Origin: Desulfotignum sp.
Lineage (GTDB): Bacteria > Desulfobacterota > Desulfobacteria > Desulfobacterales > Desulfobacteraceae
Length of the DNA: 64,000 bases
Reading direction: 5' to 3'
Assembly: GCA_018399285.1 (NCBI GenBank)
Contig: JAGYOW010000013.1
Coordinates: forward strand, 1 to 64,000
Shown here: piece after piece, positions 42,402 to 50,894 of the stretch
Layout: every line of letters starts with the position of its first letter
Numbering within the stretch: position 1 is the stretch's first letter
Position numbers and translations under genes: made by a program
Notes under the pieces: model-generated
Told to the model about the DNA's origin: nothing
Databases searched by the model: none
Seen by the model: only the letters and a program-made list of their open reading frames with translations

Positions 42402-42437
42402 GTTTCAACACGACTCAAATGTAAGGAATATAACGAC

Positions 42438-43154
42438 GTGATTGTATTGGAAACCCAGAACCTGACCAAAAAATTTGGCGGACTGACAGCTGTGAATGCC
42501 GTCTCCATGACAATCAACCAGGGAGATATCGTCGGGTTGATCGGACCCAACGGTGCCGGGAAAACCACCTTCATCAATGCGATCTCCGGCCTGAATCCAC
42601 CCACTTCAGGAACGGTAAAAATGTTCGGTAAAGAGACCACCGGTCTGACACCTGAAAAAATGTGCCGCCTGGGGTTGTCCCGCACGTTCCAGATTCCCAG
42701 CCCGTTTCCCAAGATGACGGCCATTGAGAGTGTGATGACCGCCACCATTTTCGGCAATCCTGCAGGAAAGATCACAGATCCGGTGGCCCATTCCAGAGAG
42801 ATGCTCGAATTCGTGGAATTTCCCATGAAAGAGACCGTTGTGGCGGAACAGTTGAACACGGTACAGCTCAAACGCCTGGACCTGGCCCGGGCACTGGCTT
42901 CCAGTCCAAAACTTTTGTTCATGGATGAACTGGCATCCGGGCTGAGCGAAGGTGAACTCAAGGATATCATGAGAATTATTCATAAAATCAGCAAAAAAGG
43001 GATCTCCATTCTCATGATCGAACATATCATGCAGCTGATTATGGCCGTCTGCAACCGGCTTCTGTGCATTCAGTTCGGCACCAAGATTGCTGAAGGCCCT
43101 ACCCAGGAAGTGGCCAATGATCCAAAAGTGACAAAAGCCTATCTGGGCGAATAA
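42438..43154 (+). CDS. ABC transporter ATP-binding protein, LivG type
   Basis: The 238-residue ATPase has Walker A GPNGAGKTTFINAISGL, then FQIPSPFPKMTAIESVM. The signature region reads LNTVQLKRLDLARALAS rather than LSGGQ, and Walker B is LLFMDELASGLSEGEL, with Glu-Leu-Ala in place of the usual Glu-Pro-Thr. It begins with GTG. The departures in signature and Walker B lie in the catalytic surface and are unusual; the partner LivF has canonical motifs. Confidence 0.88.
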   Translation: MIVLETQNLTKKFGGLTAVNAVSMTINQGDIVGLIGPNGAGKTTFINAISGLNPPTSGTVKMFGKETTGLTPEKMCRLGLSRTFQIPSPFPKMTAIESVMTATIFGNPAGKITDPVAHSREMLEFVEFPMKETVVAEQLNTVQLKRLDLARALASSPKLLFMDELASGLSEGELKDIMRIIHKISKKGISILMIEHIMQLIMAVCNRLLCIQFGTKIAEGPTQEVANDPKVTKAYLGE

Positions 43155-43195
43155 GGCAGACAAACAATTGTAACACAATTATCAATGGAGACCTT

Positions 43196-43903
43196 ATGCT
43201 GTTAGAAGTCAAAAACCTGAATGCCGGGTACGGATACTTGCAGATTTTGCGGGATGTCTCTTTGCAGATCGACAAAGGAGAATATGTCGGCATTGTCGGC
43301 CCCAACGGTGCCGGGAAAAGTACCACCATGAAAACCATTGCCGGACTGATTTCCCCGATGAGCGGCAGTGTGGTTTTCAATGGGGAAGATATCACAGGCC
43401 TGTCAGGTTCAGCGGTGGCAAAAAAAGGCATCTCCTTTGTATCCGAAGAGATGAACCTGTTTGTCAACATGACGGTGCAGGAAAACCTTTACATGGGGGC
43501 CTACACCATTAAAGAAAAACACCTGAAGAATGAACGTCTGGATTTCGTATTTGAGCTGTTTCCCCGCCTGGCGGAAAGAAGAAAACAGCTGGCCGGCACC
43601 ATGTCCGGGGGAGAACGCAAAATGCTGGCCATCGGCCGGGGCATGATGTCCAACCCTTCCCTGATGCTGGTGGATGAACCCTCTTTCGGGCTGGCCCCCC
43701 AGCTGACCACCAGTGTGTTTGCCTCTTTGGATGTATTGATCAAAAACGGGGTGACCATTTTGCTGGTGGAACAGAATGTGACCAAAACCCTGGCAGTGAC
43801 CGGCCGCGGATATGTTCTTGAAAACGGTAAAGTCGGTTTGGAAGGCAACAGTGCGGATCTGGCGGAAGACAGTTATGTGAAAAAGGTGTTCCTGGGTGTT
43901 TAA
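43196..43903 (+). CDS. ABC transporter ATP-binding protein, LivF type
   Basis: The 235-residue ATPase shows Walker A GPNGAGKSTTMKTIAGL, signature MSGGERKMLAIGRGMMS, Walker B LMLVDEPSFGLAP and the LivF hallmark VEQNVTKTLAVTGRGYVLENG. It pairs with the LivG-type ATPase under the two permeases. Confidence 0.92.
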   Translation: MLLEVKNLNAGYGYLQILRDVSLQIDKGEYVGIVGPNGAGKSTTMKTIAGLISPMSGSVVFNGEDITGLSGSAVAKKGISFVSEEMNLFVNMTVQENLYMGAYTIKEKHLKNERLDFVFELFPRLAERRKQLAGTMSGGERKMLAIGRGMMSNPSLMLVDEPSFGLAPQLTTSVFASLDVLIKNGVTILLVEQNVTKTLAVTGRGYVLENGKVGLEGNSADLAEDSYVKKVFLGV

Positions 43904-43926
43904 TCAGATTTTGGAGAAATAGATTC

Positions 43927-44955
43927 ATGTCAAAAAATAATATGTCAGACACACTGACCTGGCTGAAGACAGCCCCGGGTTTGTCCATTGTCATCAGTAT
44001 TGTGGTGGCCGTGGCTGCCACCATCGACGCAGGCCCTTATCTGCTGGTGAACATGGTTGTTACCGGCGGAATGCTGGCCCTGGTGGCCACCGGCCTGACC
44101 CTGATGCTGGGGGTGTTGAATATTCCCATGTTCGCCCACGGGGAATATTTTATGATCGGCTCCCTCACGGCGTACTATATATTCACCCCCATCAGTGGAT
44201 TTATTATGGAACACCCGGACTCCTGGCTGGTGACATTCGGTCCTTTCATCGCGATCCTGGGCGCTCTCATCGGCGGGGCGATTGCCGGCGCCATTTCTGA
44301 AAAACTGGTTTTCGGCCCTTTGCGCCGCCGTTCCACGGACAACTGGGTCATGAACTCATTCCTGCTGACTGTGGGCGTGAGTGTGCTGCTCGTCAACCTG
44401 CACCAGCTTATATTCGGGGCGGATTTTAAAGGCATTGTGGGATACTGGCAGGGCATGCCCATTTCCATCGCAGGGGCGTACATTTCATTGGACCGGGCCC
44501 TGGCATTTGTCATATCAGCGGTAATCGTGGTGCTGTTCTACCTGTTCATGACCTACACCCGCACGGGCATGGCCATCCGGGCCGTGTCCCAGGATATTAC
44601 CGGGGCCGAGATCGTGGGCATTGATATTGAAAAAATTGTGATGCTCACCATATCTCTGGCCTGCGCCCTGGCAGGCGTGGCCGGCGGCAGTCTGTTGTTC
44701 ATGTATCCATCCTATCCCACCGTGGGGTTGGAACCCCTGTATATGGCATGGTTTGTGGTCATTCTTTCGGGCCTGGGCAATATTCTGGGGGCCGTGGCAG
44801 GCGCATTCATGGTGGCCCTGCTCAAGGTGATCACCATGGAATATGTGGGGGCCGGCTGGGATTTTGTCGTACCATCGGCATTGATCATGCTCATTCTGAT
44901 TTTTAAACCCAGCGGGATCTTCGGGTCGGATGTCCGCGGTGTTCTTGATAAATAG
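43927..44955 (+). CDS. ABC transporter permease, LivH type
   Basis: The 342-residue membrane protein has about eight to nine hydrophobic segments and the LivH motifs LTLMLGVLNIPMFAHGEYFM near the start and AIRAVSQDITGAEIVGIDIE in the long cytoplasmic loop that contacts the ATPase. It forms the channel with the LivM-type protein encoded next. Confidence 0.92.
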   Translation: MSKNNMSDTLTWLKTAPGLSIVISIVVAVAATIDAGPYLLVNMVVTGGMLALVATGLTLMLGVLNIPMFAHGEYFMIGSLTAYYIFTPISGFIMEHPDSWLVTFGPFIAILGALIGGAIAGAISEKLVFGPLRRRSTDNWVMNSFLLTVGVSVLLVNLHQLIFGADFKGIVGYWQGMPISIAGAYISLDRALAFVISAVIVVLFYLFMTYTRTGMAIRAVSQDITGAEIVGIDIEKIVMLTISLACALAGVAGGSLLFMYPSYPTVGLEPLYMAWFVVILSGLGNILGAVAGAFMVALLKVITMEYVGAGWDFVVPSALIMLILIFKPSGIFGSDVRGVLDK

Positions 44956-44978
44956 GCACGTGTTACATAGGAGACAGT

Positions 44979-46013
44979 ATGGAACCGACAACAAATGATC
45001 TGAACATGAATCTTTTTGACAGGGCCCTGGACAGGCTGTGCCTGACACCCATCGGACTGGCCGGCCTGATCCTGCTGCTGTTACTCCCGTTTATTCCGCC
45101 GTTCAACCAGGAATACATGCTCCGGTGGCTGATCTACTGCGGGTTTGTGGCGGCCATGAGCGTGGGGTTTGATTTTACGGCCGGATATATCAATATCGTC
45201 AATTTCGGGTACATGGCAGTGGCCGGCACCGGGGGATATACCTCCGCCCTGCTGGTGATCAATGCCGGGCTGTCCCCCTGGATCGCCATGCTGGCGGGCG
45301 GGGTGTCATCCGCCGTCCTGGGGTTGATCATCGGCATGATTTCGTTGCGGCTGAGGGGCATTTTTGCGGCGTGCCTGTCCTGGTTTTTCGGTCTGGCCGT
45401 CATGGGGCTGGCCATCAAGATGGTCTGGCTGACCCGGGGACCTCTGGGGCTTCGGACCCCGCGCCTGTTTGAGACGGAATCCAATGTTCCGTTTTACTTT
45501 TTGATCATCATTCTGGTGTATCTTACCTATCTGATATGCAAATGGGTGGTGCGGTCCAAGATGGGCCTGGCATTCCAGGCCATTGCCCAGAACATGGATG
45601 CCGCCAGGACATCCGGAATCAATCCGATATTTTATCGGGTGTTCAATTTCACCATGTCCTGTGCCATCGCCGGGGTCCTGGGCGGATTTTACGCCCATTT
45701 CTACGGCATTCTGACCCCGGACATGATGCATACCTCCAAGACTGTGGAGATTCTGGCGGTGGCGTATATCGGGGGGCGGGGCAGTCTGTGGGGGGGCGCT
45801 GTGGTGGCGTTTCCGTTTATTTTTCTCATGGAGATCGTCCGGTCCACCCTGTCCCATCTGCCCGGCTTGAATCTGGTCATTTATGCCCTGGTGCTCATCC
45901 TGGTGATGATCTATTATCCGGGCGGGTTTTCCTATTTTTACGACACCCATATCCGGCAGCCCAAAAATCGGGCGCTGCGGTATTTTTTAAATGGTAGAGA
46001 AGCAAAAATATAG
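44979..46013 (+). CDS. ABC transporter permease, LivM type
   Basis: The 344-residue membrane protein has a LivM core (DFTAGYINIVNFGYMAVAGT; LRLRGIFAACLSWFFGLAVM; QAIAQNMDAARTSGINPIFY; AYIGGRGSLWGGAVVAF). It follows LivH with a 23-nt gap and is followed 31 nt later by the demethylating dehydrogenase, so uptake and breakdown are encoded in one operon. Confidence 0.92.
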   Translation: MEPTTNDLNMNLFDRALDRLCLTPIGLAGLILLLLLPFIPPFNQEYMLRWLIYCGFVAAMSVGFDFTAGYINIVNFGYMAVAGTGGYTSALLVINAGLSPWIAMLAGGVSSAVLGLIIGMISLRLRGIFAACLSWFFGLAVMGLAIKMVWLTRGPLGLRTPRLFETESNVPFYFLIIILVYLTYLICKWVVRSKMGLAFQAIAQNMDAARTSGINPIFYRVFNFTMSCAIAGVLGGFYAHFYGILTPDMMHTSKTVEILAVAYIGGRGSLWGGAVVAFPFIFLMEIVRSTLSHLPGLNLVIYALVLILVMIYYPGGFSYFYDTHIRQPKNRALRYFLNGREAKI

Positions 46014-46044
46014 TGTACCAAACAACAAAGGAGTGTAAACAACA

Positions 46045-48465
46045 ATGAAAACCAATGCAAGAGCAGTCGTGATCGGTGGCGGCGTCATCGGTGTATCCGT
46101 GGCGTATCACCTGGCAAAATATGGATGGAAAGATGATGTGGTGCTCCTGGAAAAACATGAGCTGACCTCCGGTTCCACCTGGATGGCGGCAGGAAATGTA
46201 TCCTTTTTTCATGGCAACTATTACGGTACCCAGGTGAACATGAAAAGTATCGAGATCTACAAGGAGCTGGAAAAAGCGACGGGCCAGCCGGCCGGCTGGC
46301 ACACCACGGGCTCCATCCGCACGGCAGACAACCCGGGCCGGATGGATGAACTGGGGTATGCCTATTCCATGCACCAGTGTCTGGGTCTGGATGTGTCTTA
46401 CGTCACTCCCGAGGAAATGAAAAAACTGCATCCCTACATGGAAATTGACGGGTTGATCGGTGGGTTGTACTGGCCGGATGACGGGGATGTGGACCCCAAC
46501 TCCGTGACCCAGGCCATGGCCAAGGGGGCACGGCAGAACGGGGTGGAGTTTAATTTGCACACCCGGGTCACCGGCATCTACCAGAAATCCAACGGTGAAT
46601 GGGTGGTGAAAACCGATAAAGGCGACATCACCTGTGAACATGTGGTGAATGCTGCCGGGCTGTGGGCCCCGGAAGTGGCGAAGATGGTGGGACTGGAAAT
46701 TCCCTCCATTGCCATTGCCCATACCCATATCCTGTATGAAAAAATTCAGGCCATAGACGAAGCCGAAGGATACCTTCCCCTGGTGCGGGACCCGGACAAA
46801 TCCATCTACCTGCGCCAGGAAATGGATTCCCTGATTCTGGGGATGTATGAAGCCAACGGCCAGCAGTGGAAACGCCGGGGCGTGCCCTGGGATTATGCCC
46901 AGGAGGAACTGAATCCGGATCTGGACAACATTGCCGACTGCATTCAGGCCGGTATCGACCGGTTTCCCATTCTGGGGGACACCGGGTTCAAGCACATCAC
47001 CGCCGGCCCCATCACCTACACCCCCAACGGGGAACCCCTGGTGGGACCGGCCGCACCGTTGAAGAACTTTTATCATGCCTGCGGATACAGCTTCGGCATC
47101 ACCCAGGCAGGGGGCATCGGTCATTACCTGGCCGGCTGGATCATGAACGGCGAGCCGGAAATCGATCTGTGGCCCATGGATTCCAGGCGGTACGGCTCTT
47201 TTGCCAACTGGGCCTACAACACGGAAAAGATCGCGGACACGTATGCGCGCCTGTATGCCACCATCTATCCCAATGAGTTCCGGGATGCGGCCCGTCCCAA
47301 CCGGACCTCCCCCATCTTTGAATACCAGAAACAGGCCAATGCCGTGTTCGGTGACTACTACGGCTGGGAATGCCCCAACTATTTTCCGCCCAAAGGAGAA
47401 GACGGGTATGAAGAACCCAACTGGAGACGATCCAATGCCTTTAAACACGTGGGCGCGGAATGCAAGCATGTGATGGAAAAAGTGGGCATCATCGATCTGA
47501 CCCGGTTTGCCAAAACAAAGATTTCCGGCCCCGGTGCCAAGGCCTGGCTCAACAACATGACCTGCCAGAAGGTACCTGAAAAAGACGGCCGTATCGCCTT
47601 GAGCCCCATGCTGGACGCGAAGGGGAATTTCAAGACGGACATGACCGTGAGCCGGGTCAATGAAAACGAGTTTTTCTGTGTGACCGCCTCTGTGGGCAAA
47701 AAGCACGACCAGCACTGGATGATCGAAAATCTGCCCACAGACGGGTCCGTGGGCATGGAAGATCTGACCTATCAGATGGGATGCCTGGTTCTGGTGGGAC
47801 CCAAATCCCGGGACGTTCTTGCCAAAGTGGCGTACGATGATGTGTCCAACGAGGTGTTCAAGTTCGGCACCTCCAAAGAGATTTTCGTGGGCCGGACCAA
47901 ATGCCGGGTGAACCGCATGAATTATGTGGGGGAACTGGGGTTTGAGATTTTTCATCCTATTGAGCACCAGATCACGTTGTATCAAGACCTCATGAACGCG
48001 GGTGCGGATTTTGACATCCGGCTCATCGGCATGTATGCCATGGATTCCATGCGCCTGGAAAAAGGGTATCTGGCCTGGAAGAGCGAGATGAACGTGCATC
48101 ACACCCCCCTGGAAACCAATGTGGCCTGGACCGTGAAAATGGACAAGGAATTCATCGGTAAAAAAGGCCTGGAAAAACAGAAAAACGAAGGCATTCCCCG
48201 GAAACTGGTGTGCCTGGTAGTGGATGTCAAGGATTCGGATGCGTTCGGGTACAACCCGATTTTTGCCGGAGAAGAGCGGGTCGGCATGACCTCGTCCGGC
48301 GGCTACGGGCACCGGGTGGAAAAAAGCATTGCCCTGGGCTATGTGCCGCCTGAACACGCCAAAGAGGGAACCCGGCTGGAAGTGGAGATTCTGGGCCGCA
48401 AACGCAGCGCCGTTGTAACAGCCATGCCCCTGTATGATCCCAAAAACGAAAAAATGAAAAGCTAA
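46045..48465 (+). CDS. Dimethylglycine/sarcosine dehydrogenase-like FAD-GcvT fusion
   Basis: The 806-residue protein has an N-terminal DAO flavin domain (VVIGGGVIGVSVAYHLAKYG; VNAAGLWAPEVAKMVGLEIP; AGPITYTPNGEPLVGPA, residues 1-400) and a C-terminal GcvT/aminomethyltransferase part (VGIIDLTRFAKTKISGPGAK; MNYVGELGFEIFHP; LEKGYLAWKSEMN), the plan of dimethylglycine and sarcosine dehydrogenases. The enzyme removes an N-methyl group, hands the carbon to tetrahydrofolate and the electrons to ETF, whose genes follow. The histidine that anchors FAD covalently in the mitochondrial enzymes (TWHAAG) is methionine here (STWMAAGN), so FAD is probably bound non-covalently. The exact substrate is inferred. 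Confidence 0.9.
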   Translation: MKTNARAVVIGGGVIGVSVAYHLAKYGWKDDVVLLEKHELTSGSTWMAAGNVSFFHGNYYGTQVNMKSIEIYKELEKATGQPAGWHTTGSIRTADNPGRMDELGYAYSMHQCLGLDVSYVTPEEMKKLHPYMEIDGLIGGLYWPDDGDVDPNSVTQAMAKGARQNGVEFNLHTRVTGIYQKSNGEWVVKTDKGDITCEHVVNAAGLWAPEVAKMVGLEIPSIAIAHTHILYEKIQAIDEAEGYLPLVRDPDKSIYLRQEMDSLILGMYEANGQQWKRRGVPWDYAQEELNPDLDNIADCIQAGIDRFPILGDTGFKHITAGPITYTPNGEPLVGPAAPLKNFYHACGYSFGITQAGGIGHYLAGWIMNGEPEIDLWPMDSRRYGSFANWAYNTEKIADTYARLYATIYPNEFRDAARPNRTSPIFEYQKQANAVFGDYYGWECPNYFPPKGEDGYEEPNWRRSNAFKHVGAECKHVMEKVGIIDLTRFAKTKISGPGAKAWLNNMTCQKVPEKDGRIALSPMLDAKGNFKTDMTVSRVNENEFFCVTASVGKKHDQHWMIENLPTDGSVGMEDLTYQMGCLVLVGPKSRDVLAKVAYDDVSNEVFKFGTSKEIFVGRTKCRVNRMNYVGELGFEIFHPIEHQITLYQDLMNAGADFDIRLIGMYAMDSMRLEKGYLAWKSEMNVHHTPLETNVAWTVKMDKEFIGKKGLEKQKNEGIPRKLVCLVVDVKDSDAFGYNPIFAGEERVGMTSSGGYGHRVEKSIALGYVPPEHAKEGTRLEVEILGRKRSAVVTAMPLYDPKNEKMKS

Positions 48466-48489
48466 CATCAATAGTTTGAGGTTTAAGAT

Positions 48490-49260
48490 ATGAAAATCTG
48501 TGTGTGTGTAAAACATGTGCCGGACACGGCCGCTACCATCAAAATTGAAGGAGACGCCGGATTCAAGGATTCGGAAATCAAGTTTGTGGTCAACCCGTAT
48601 GATGAATACGGGATTGAAGAAGCGGTCAAACTGGTGGAGAAAAACGGCGGTGAGGTGGTGATCGTCACCGTGGGAAAACCCGAGGCAGATGCCACCATCC
48701 GGTCGGGCCTGGCCATGGGCGCGGAAAGAGGCATTCTGGTGACCACGGATGGCCAGTTCCTGGATGCAACCCTGACGGCCAAAGCCCTGAAAGCAGCCAT
48801 GGAAAAGGACGGACTCCCGGATCTCATTTTCACGGGCAAGGGATCCGTGGATACGGAAGCCTTTCAGACCCAGTACCGCCTGGCCGGATACCTGGGCCTG
48901 CCCGTGGTCAATGAGGTGAGCAAACTGACCGTGGACAGCGGCAAAGCCGTGGCGGAACTGGAAGTGGGCGGCGGTGACAAGCAGGTGATCGAAATGAACC
49001 TGCCCTGTGTGATCGGTGCCACCAAAGGCTTGAATGAACCCAGATATCCCAAATTTCCGGATATCATGAAAGCCAAGAAAAAGAAAATTGACCAGATGTC
49101 TCTGGCGGATCTGGGAATCGATGCTGCGACCGGTGCCGTGATCCTGGAAAAACTGGAGCCCGTGCCGGAAAGATCAGGCGCTAAAATGATTGAAGGATCC
49201 GTGGAAGACCAGGTCACTGAATTGATCCGGGTTCTCAAAGAAGATGAAAAGGTTTTATAA
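48490..49260 (+). CDS. etfB: Electron transfer flavoprotein beta subunit
   Basis: The 256-residue protein starts MKICVCVKHVPDTAATIKIE and contains FVVNPYDEYGIEEAVKL, LIFTGKGSVDTEAFQTQY and LPCVIGATKGLNEPRYP, all EtfB landmarks. With EtfA it would accept electrons from the upstream flavin dehydrogenase. A membrane ETF:quinone partner is not in the window. Confidence 0.95.
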   Translation: MKICVCVKHVPDTAATIKIEGDAGFKDSEIKFVVNPYDEYGIEEAVKLVEKNGGEVVIVTVGKPEADATIRSGLAMGAERGILVTTDGQFLDATLTAKALKAAMEKDGLPDLIFTGKGSVDTEAFQTQYRLAGYLGLPVVNEVSKLTVDSGKAVAELEVGGGDKQVIEMNLPCVIGATKGLNEPRYPKFPDIMKAKKKKIDQMSLADLGIDAATGAVILEKLEPVPERSGAKMIEGSVEDQVTELIRVLKEDEKVL

Positions 49261-49278
49261 AACAAGGAGAGTGTTGTT

Positions 49279-50214
49279 ATGGCCAGGACTGGCATATTAA
49301 TCGAAACTGAAAACGGCGCGGTCAAAGACACCTCTTTAGGGGTGATGACCGCTGCAAAAGGCCAGGAAATCATTGCGCTGGTAACCGATGGCGACCCGGC
49401 AGGCCTGAAGGATAAACTGGCGGAATTCGGGGCCGCAAAAATCGTGAAACTGGCGGCATCCGGCGGTGATATCACTGCCGGTCCTGACCTGCTGGCCGGG
49501 GCCCTGGCTGCGGCTGTCAAGGAATATGATCTGACCGCGCTGCTGGGCACGGCATCGGTTGCAGGCAAGGATCTGTTCGCACGCCTTGCCGCGCTCATGG
49601 ACCTGCCTTTGGTGTCGGACTGTGTGGCCCTGGATGTCGAGGGCAAAACGGCCAAAAAATCCCATTTTTCCGGGAAAACTTTTGCCACCCTCAAGGTGGA
49701 TGCCGCGGTGCTTCTGGCCACGGTACGGCCCAATGCCATTGAGGCGGAACCGGCCCCGGCTGCCGGAGAAACCGCGGAGTTCACGGCCGATGTGGCGGAT
49801 CCCGGAAAAGTGGTGATCAAAGAGGTGAAAAAAGGAGATGCCGATAAAATCGATCTGACTGAAGCACCCATCATCATTACGGGGGGCCGGGCCATCAAGG
49901 CAGCGGAAAATTACAAGATGCTGGAAGCCTGTGCCGCCAAAATCGGTGCGGCTGTGGGAGCTTCCCGGGCTGCGGTGGATGCGGGGTATGCGCCCCATTC
50001 CATGCAGGTGGGCCAGACCGGAAAAACTGTGTCTCCCAGACTGTATATTGCCTGCGGGGTATCCGGTGCGGTGCAGCATTTTGCCGGCATGAAAACCTCC
50101 AAGGTGATTGTGGCCATCAACGAGGACAAGGATGCCCCGATTTTTGCCAAGTGTGATTACGGCATTGTGGGGGACATCTTTGATGTGGTCCCTGTGCTGA
50201 CCGAAAAACTATGA
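49279..50214 (+). CDS. etfA: Electron transfer flavoprotein alpha subunit
   Basis: The 311-residue protein has the EtfA C-terminal FAD domain: IIITGGRAIKAAENYKMLEA, GASRAAVDAGYAPHSMQVGQ, CGVSGAVQHFAGMKTSKVIV and AIFAKCDYG-like PIFAKCDYGIVGDI. It has no N-terminal ferredoxin domain. Sequence alone does not show electron bifurcation; ordinary transfer from the demethylating dehydrogenase fits the context. Confidence 0.95.
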   Translation: MARTGILIETENGAVKDTSLGVMTAAKGQEIIALVTDGDPAGLKDKLAEFGAAKIVKLAASGGDITAGPDLLAGALAAAVKEYDLTALLGTASVAGKDLFARLAALMDLPLVSDCVALDVEGKTAKKSHFSGKTFATLKVDAAVLLATVRPNAIEAEPAPAAGETAEFTADVADPGKVVIKEVKKGDADKIDLTEAPIIITGGRAIKAAENYKMLEACAAKIGAAVGASRAAVDAGYAPHSMQVGQTGKTVSPRLYIACGVSGAVQHFAGMKTSKVIVAINEDKDAPIFAKCDYGIVGDIFDVVPVLTEKL

Positions 50215-50226
50215 CCTGAAACGTGG

Positions 50227-50264
50227 ATGCCGGAATCTTCCTGAAAGACTCCGGCATTTTTTTT
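50227..50264 (+). terminator. Rho-independent terminator after etfA
   Basis: ATGCCGGA and TCCGGCAT pair across a 15-nt loop and are followed by a run of eight T. It ends the ABC-demethylase-etf operon. Confidence 0.82.
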
Positions 50265-50295
50265 AACCGATAACTGTTAGAAAAAGAAGGTCATC

Positions 50296-50685
50296 ATGAA
50301 ACTGCTTGTTGCCTATGATAAAAATACCTCGACTTCCAAAGTGCTGGACAAGGCGTTGAAACGGGCCAAAGAATCCAGTGCCTATGTGTATCTGGTCAGA
50401 ACCTGTGACTCGGATTTGAAAGAACGGGAGATTCGGGAGCTGGAGCACCGGCTCAATGAAATCCGGCAGGAAGTCTTCAAGAAACACGGCATTGACAGCG
50501 AAGTCCATATTCTGATAAGGGGTCTGTCACCGGGAGAAGATATTGTCCAGTATGCCTATGAAAAGGATGTGGATGAGATCATTATTGGAATCAAAAAACG
50601 GTCCAAGGTGGAAAAGATGGTATTCGGGTCCACGGCCCAATATGTCATTTTAGAGGCCCATTGTCCGGTATTGACCGTAAAATAA
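50296..50685 (+). CDS. Universal stress protein (UspA family)
   Basis: The 129-residue single-domain protein starts KLLVAYDKNTSTSKVLDKAL and ends VEKMVFGSTAQYVILEAHCP before the terminal VLTV. The usual ATP-loop GxxxxR.. is seen as GIKKRSKVEKMVFGS. UspA genes are often beside Na+-coupled solute transporters. A piece of its 3' part is duplicated before the second BCCT gene (52552-52590). Confidence 0.88.
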   Translation: MKLLVAYDKNTSTSKVLDKALKRAKESSAYVYLVRTCDSDLKEREIRELEHRLNEIRQEVFKKHGIDSEVHILIRGLSPGEDIVQYAYEKDVDEIIIGIKKRSKVEKMVFGSTAQYVILEAHCPVLTVK

Positions 50686-50765
50686 ATAACCGGTAATCAA
50701 CAATTTTGCGGATCTTGAGGATGGTGTCGTTTGATTAACCATATAAAGAGAAGGGAGTTGTTTTT

Positions 50766-50876
50766 ATGAAAGACAGGTTTGATACTGATTATCAAGTCGG
50801 TGGGGGTGGAATCCGGTAGAAGCCAAAAAAGTGTTTGACTGGACCAAATCATGGACCATAGAAAATTTTGACTTAT
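50766..50876 (+). pseudogene. Truncated first copy of the second BCCT gene
   Basis: After a leader (50708-50765) nearly identical to 52593-52652, ATG 50766 opens MKDRFDTDYQVG exactly like the BCCT gene at 52653. About 80 nt are then missing; homology resumes at the GGAATCCGGTAGAAGCC part and ends at GAAAATTTTGACTT. The frame stops after 17 codons. Foreign sequence with another BCCT gene begins right after. Confidence 0.85.
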
Positions 50877-50894
50877 TTTAAGGAGGATTTAACC

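Noticed and set aside
48460-48490. Glycine riboswitch near the demethylase/etf genes
   Set aside because: The gaps in this operon are only 20-90 nt and show no paired glycine-aptamer pattern; a riboswitch would not fit.
45895-48516. 873-codon minus-strand frame opposite the FAD-GcvT gene
   Set aside because: It is a shadow frame created by GC-rich codon structure; the plus-strand gene has full domain matches.
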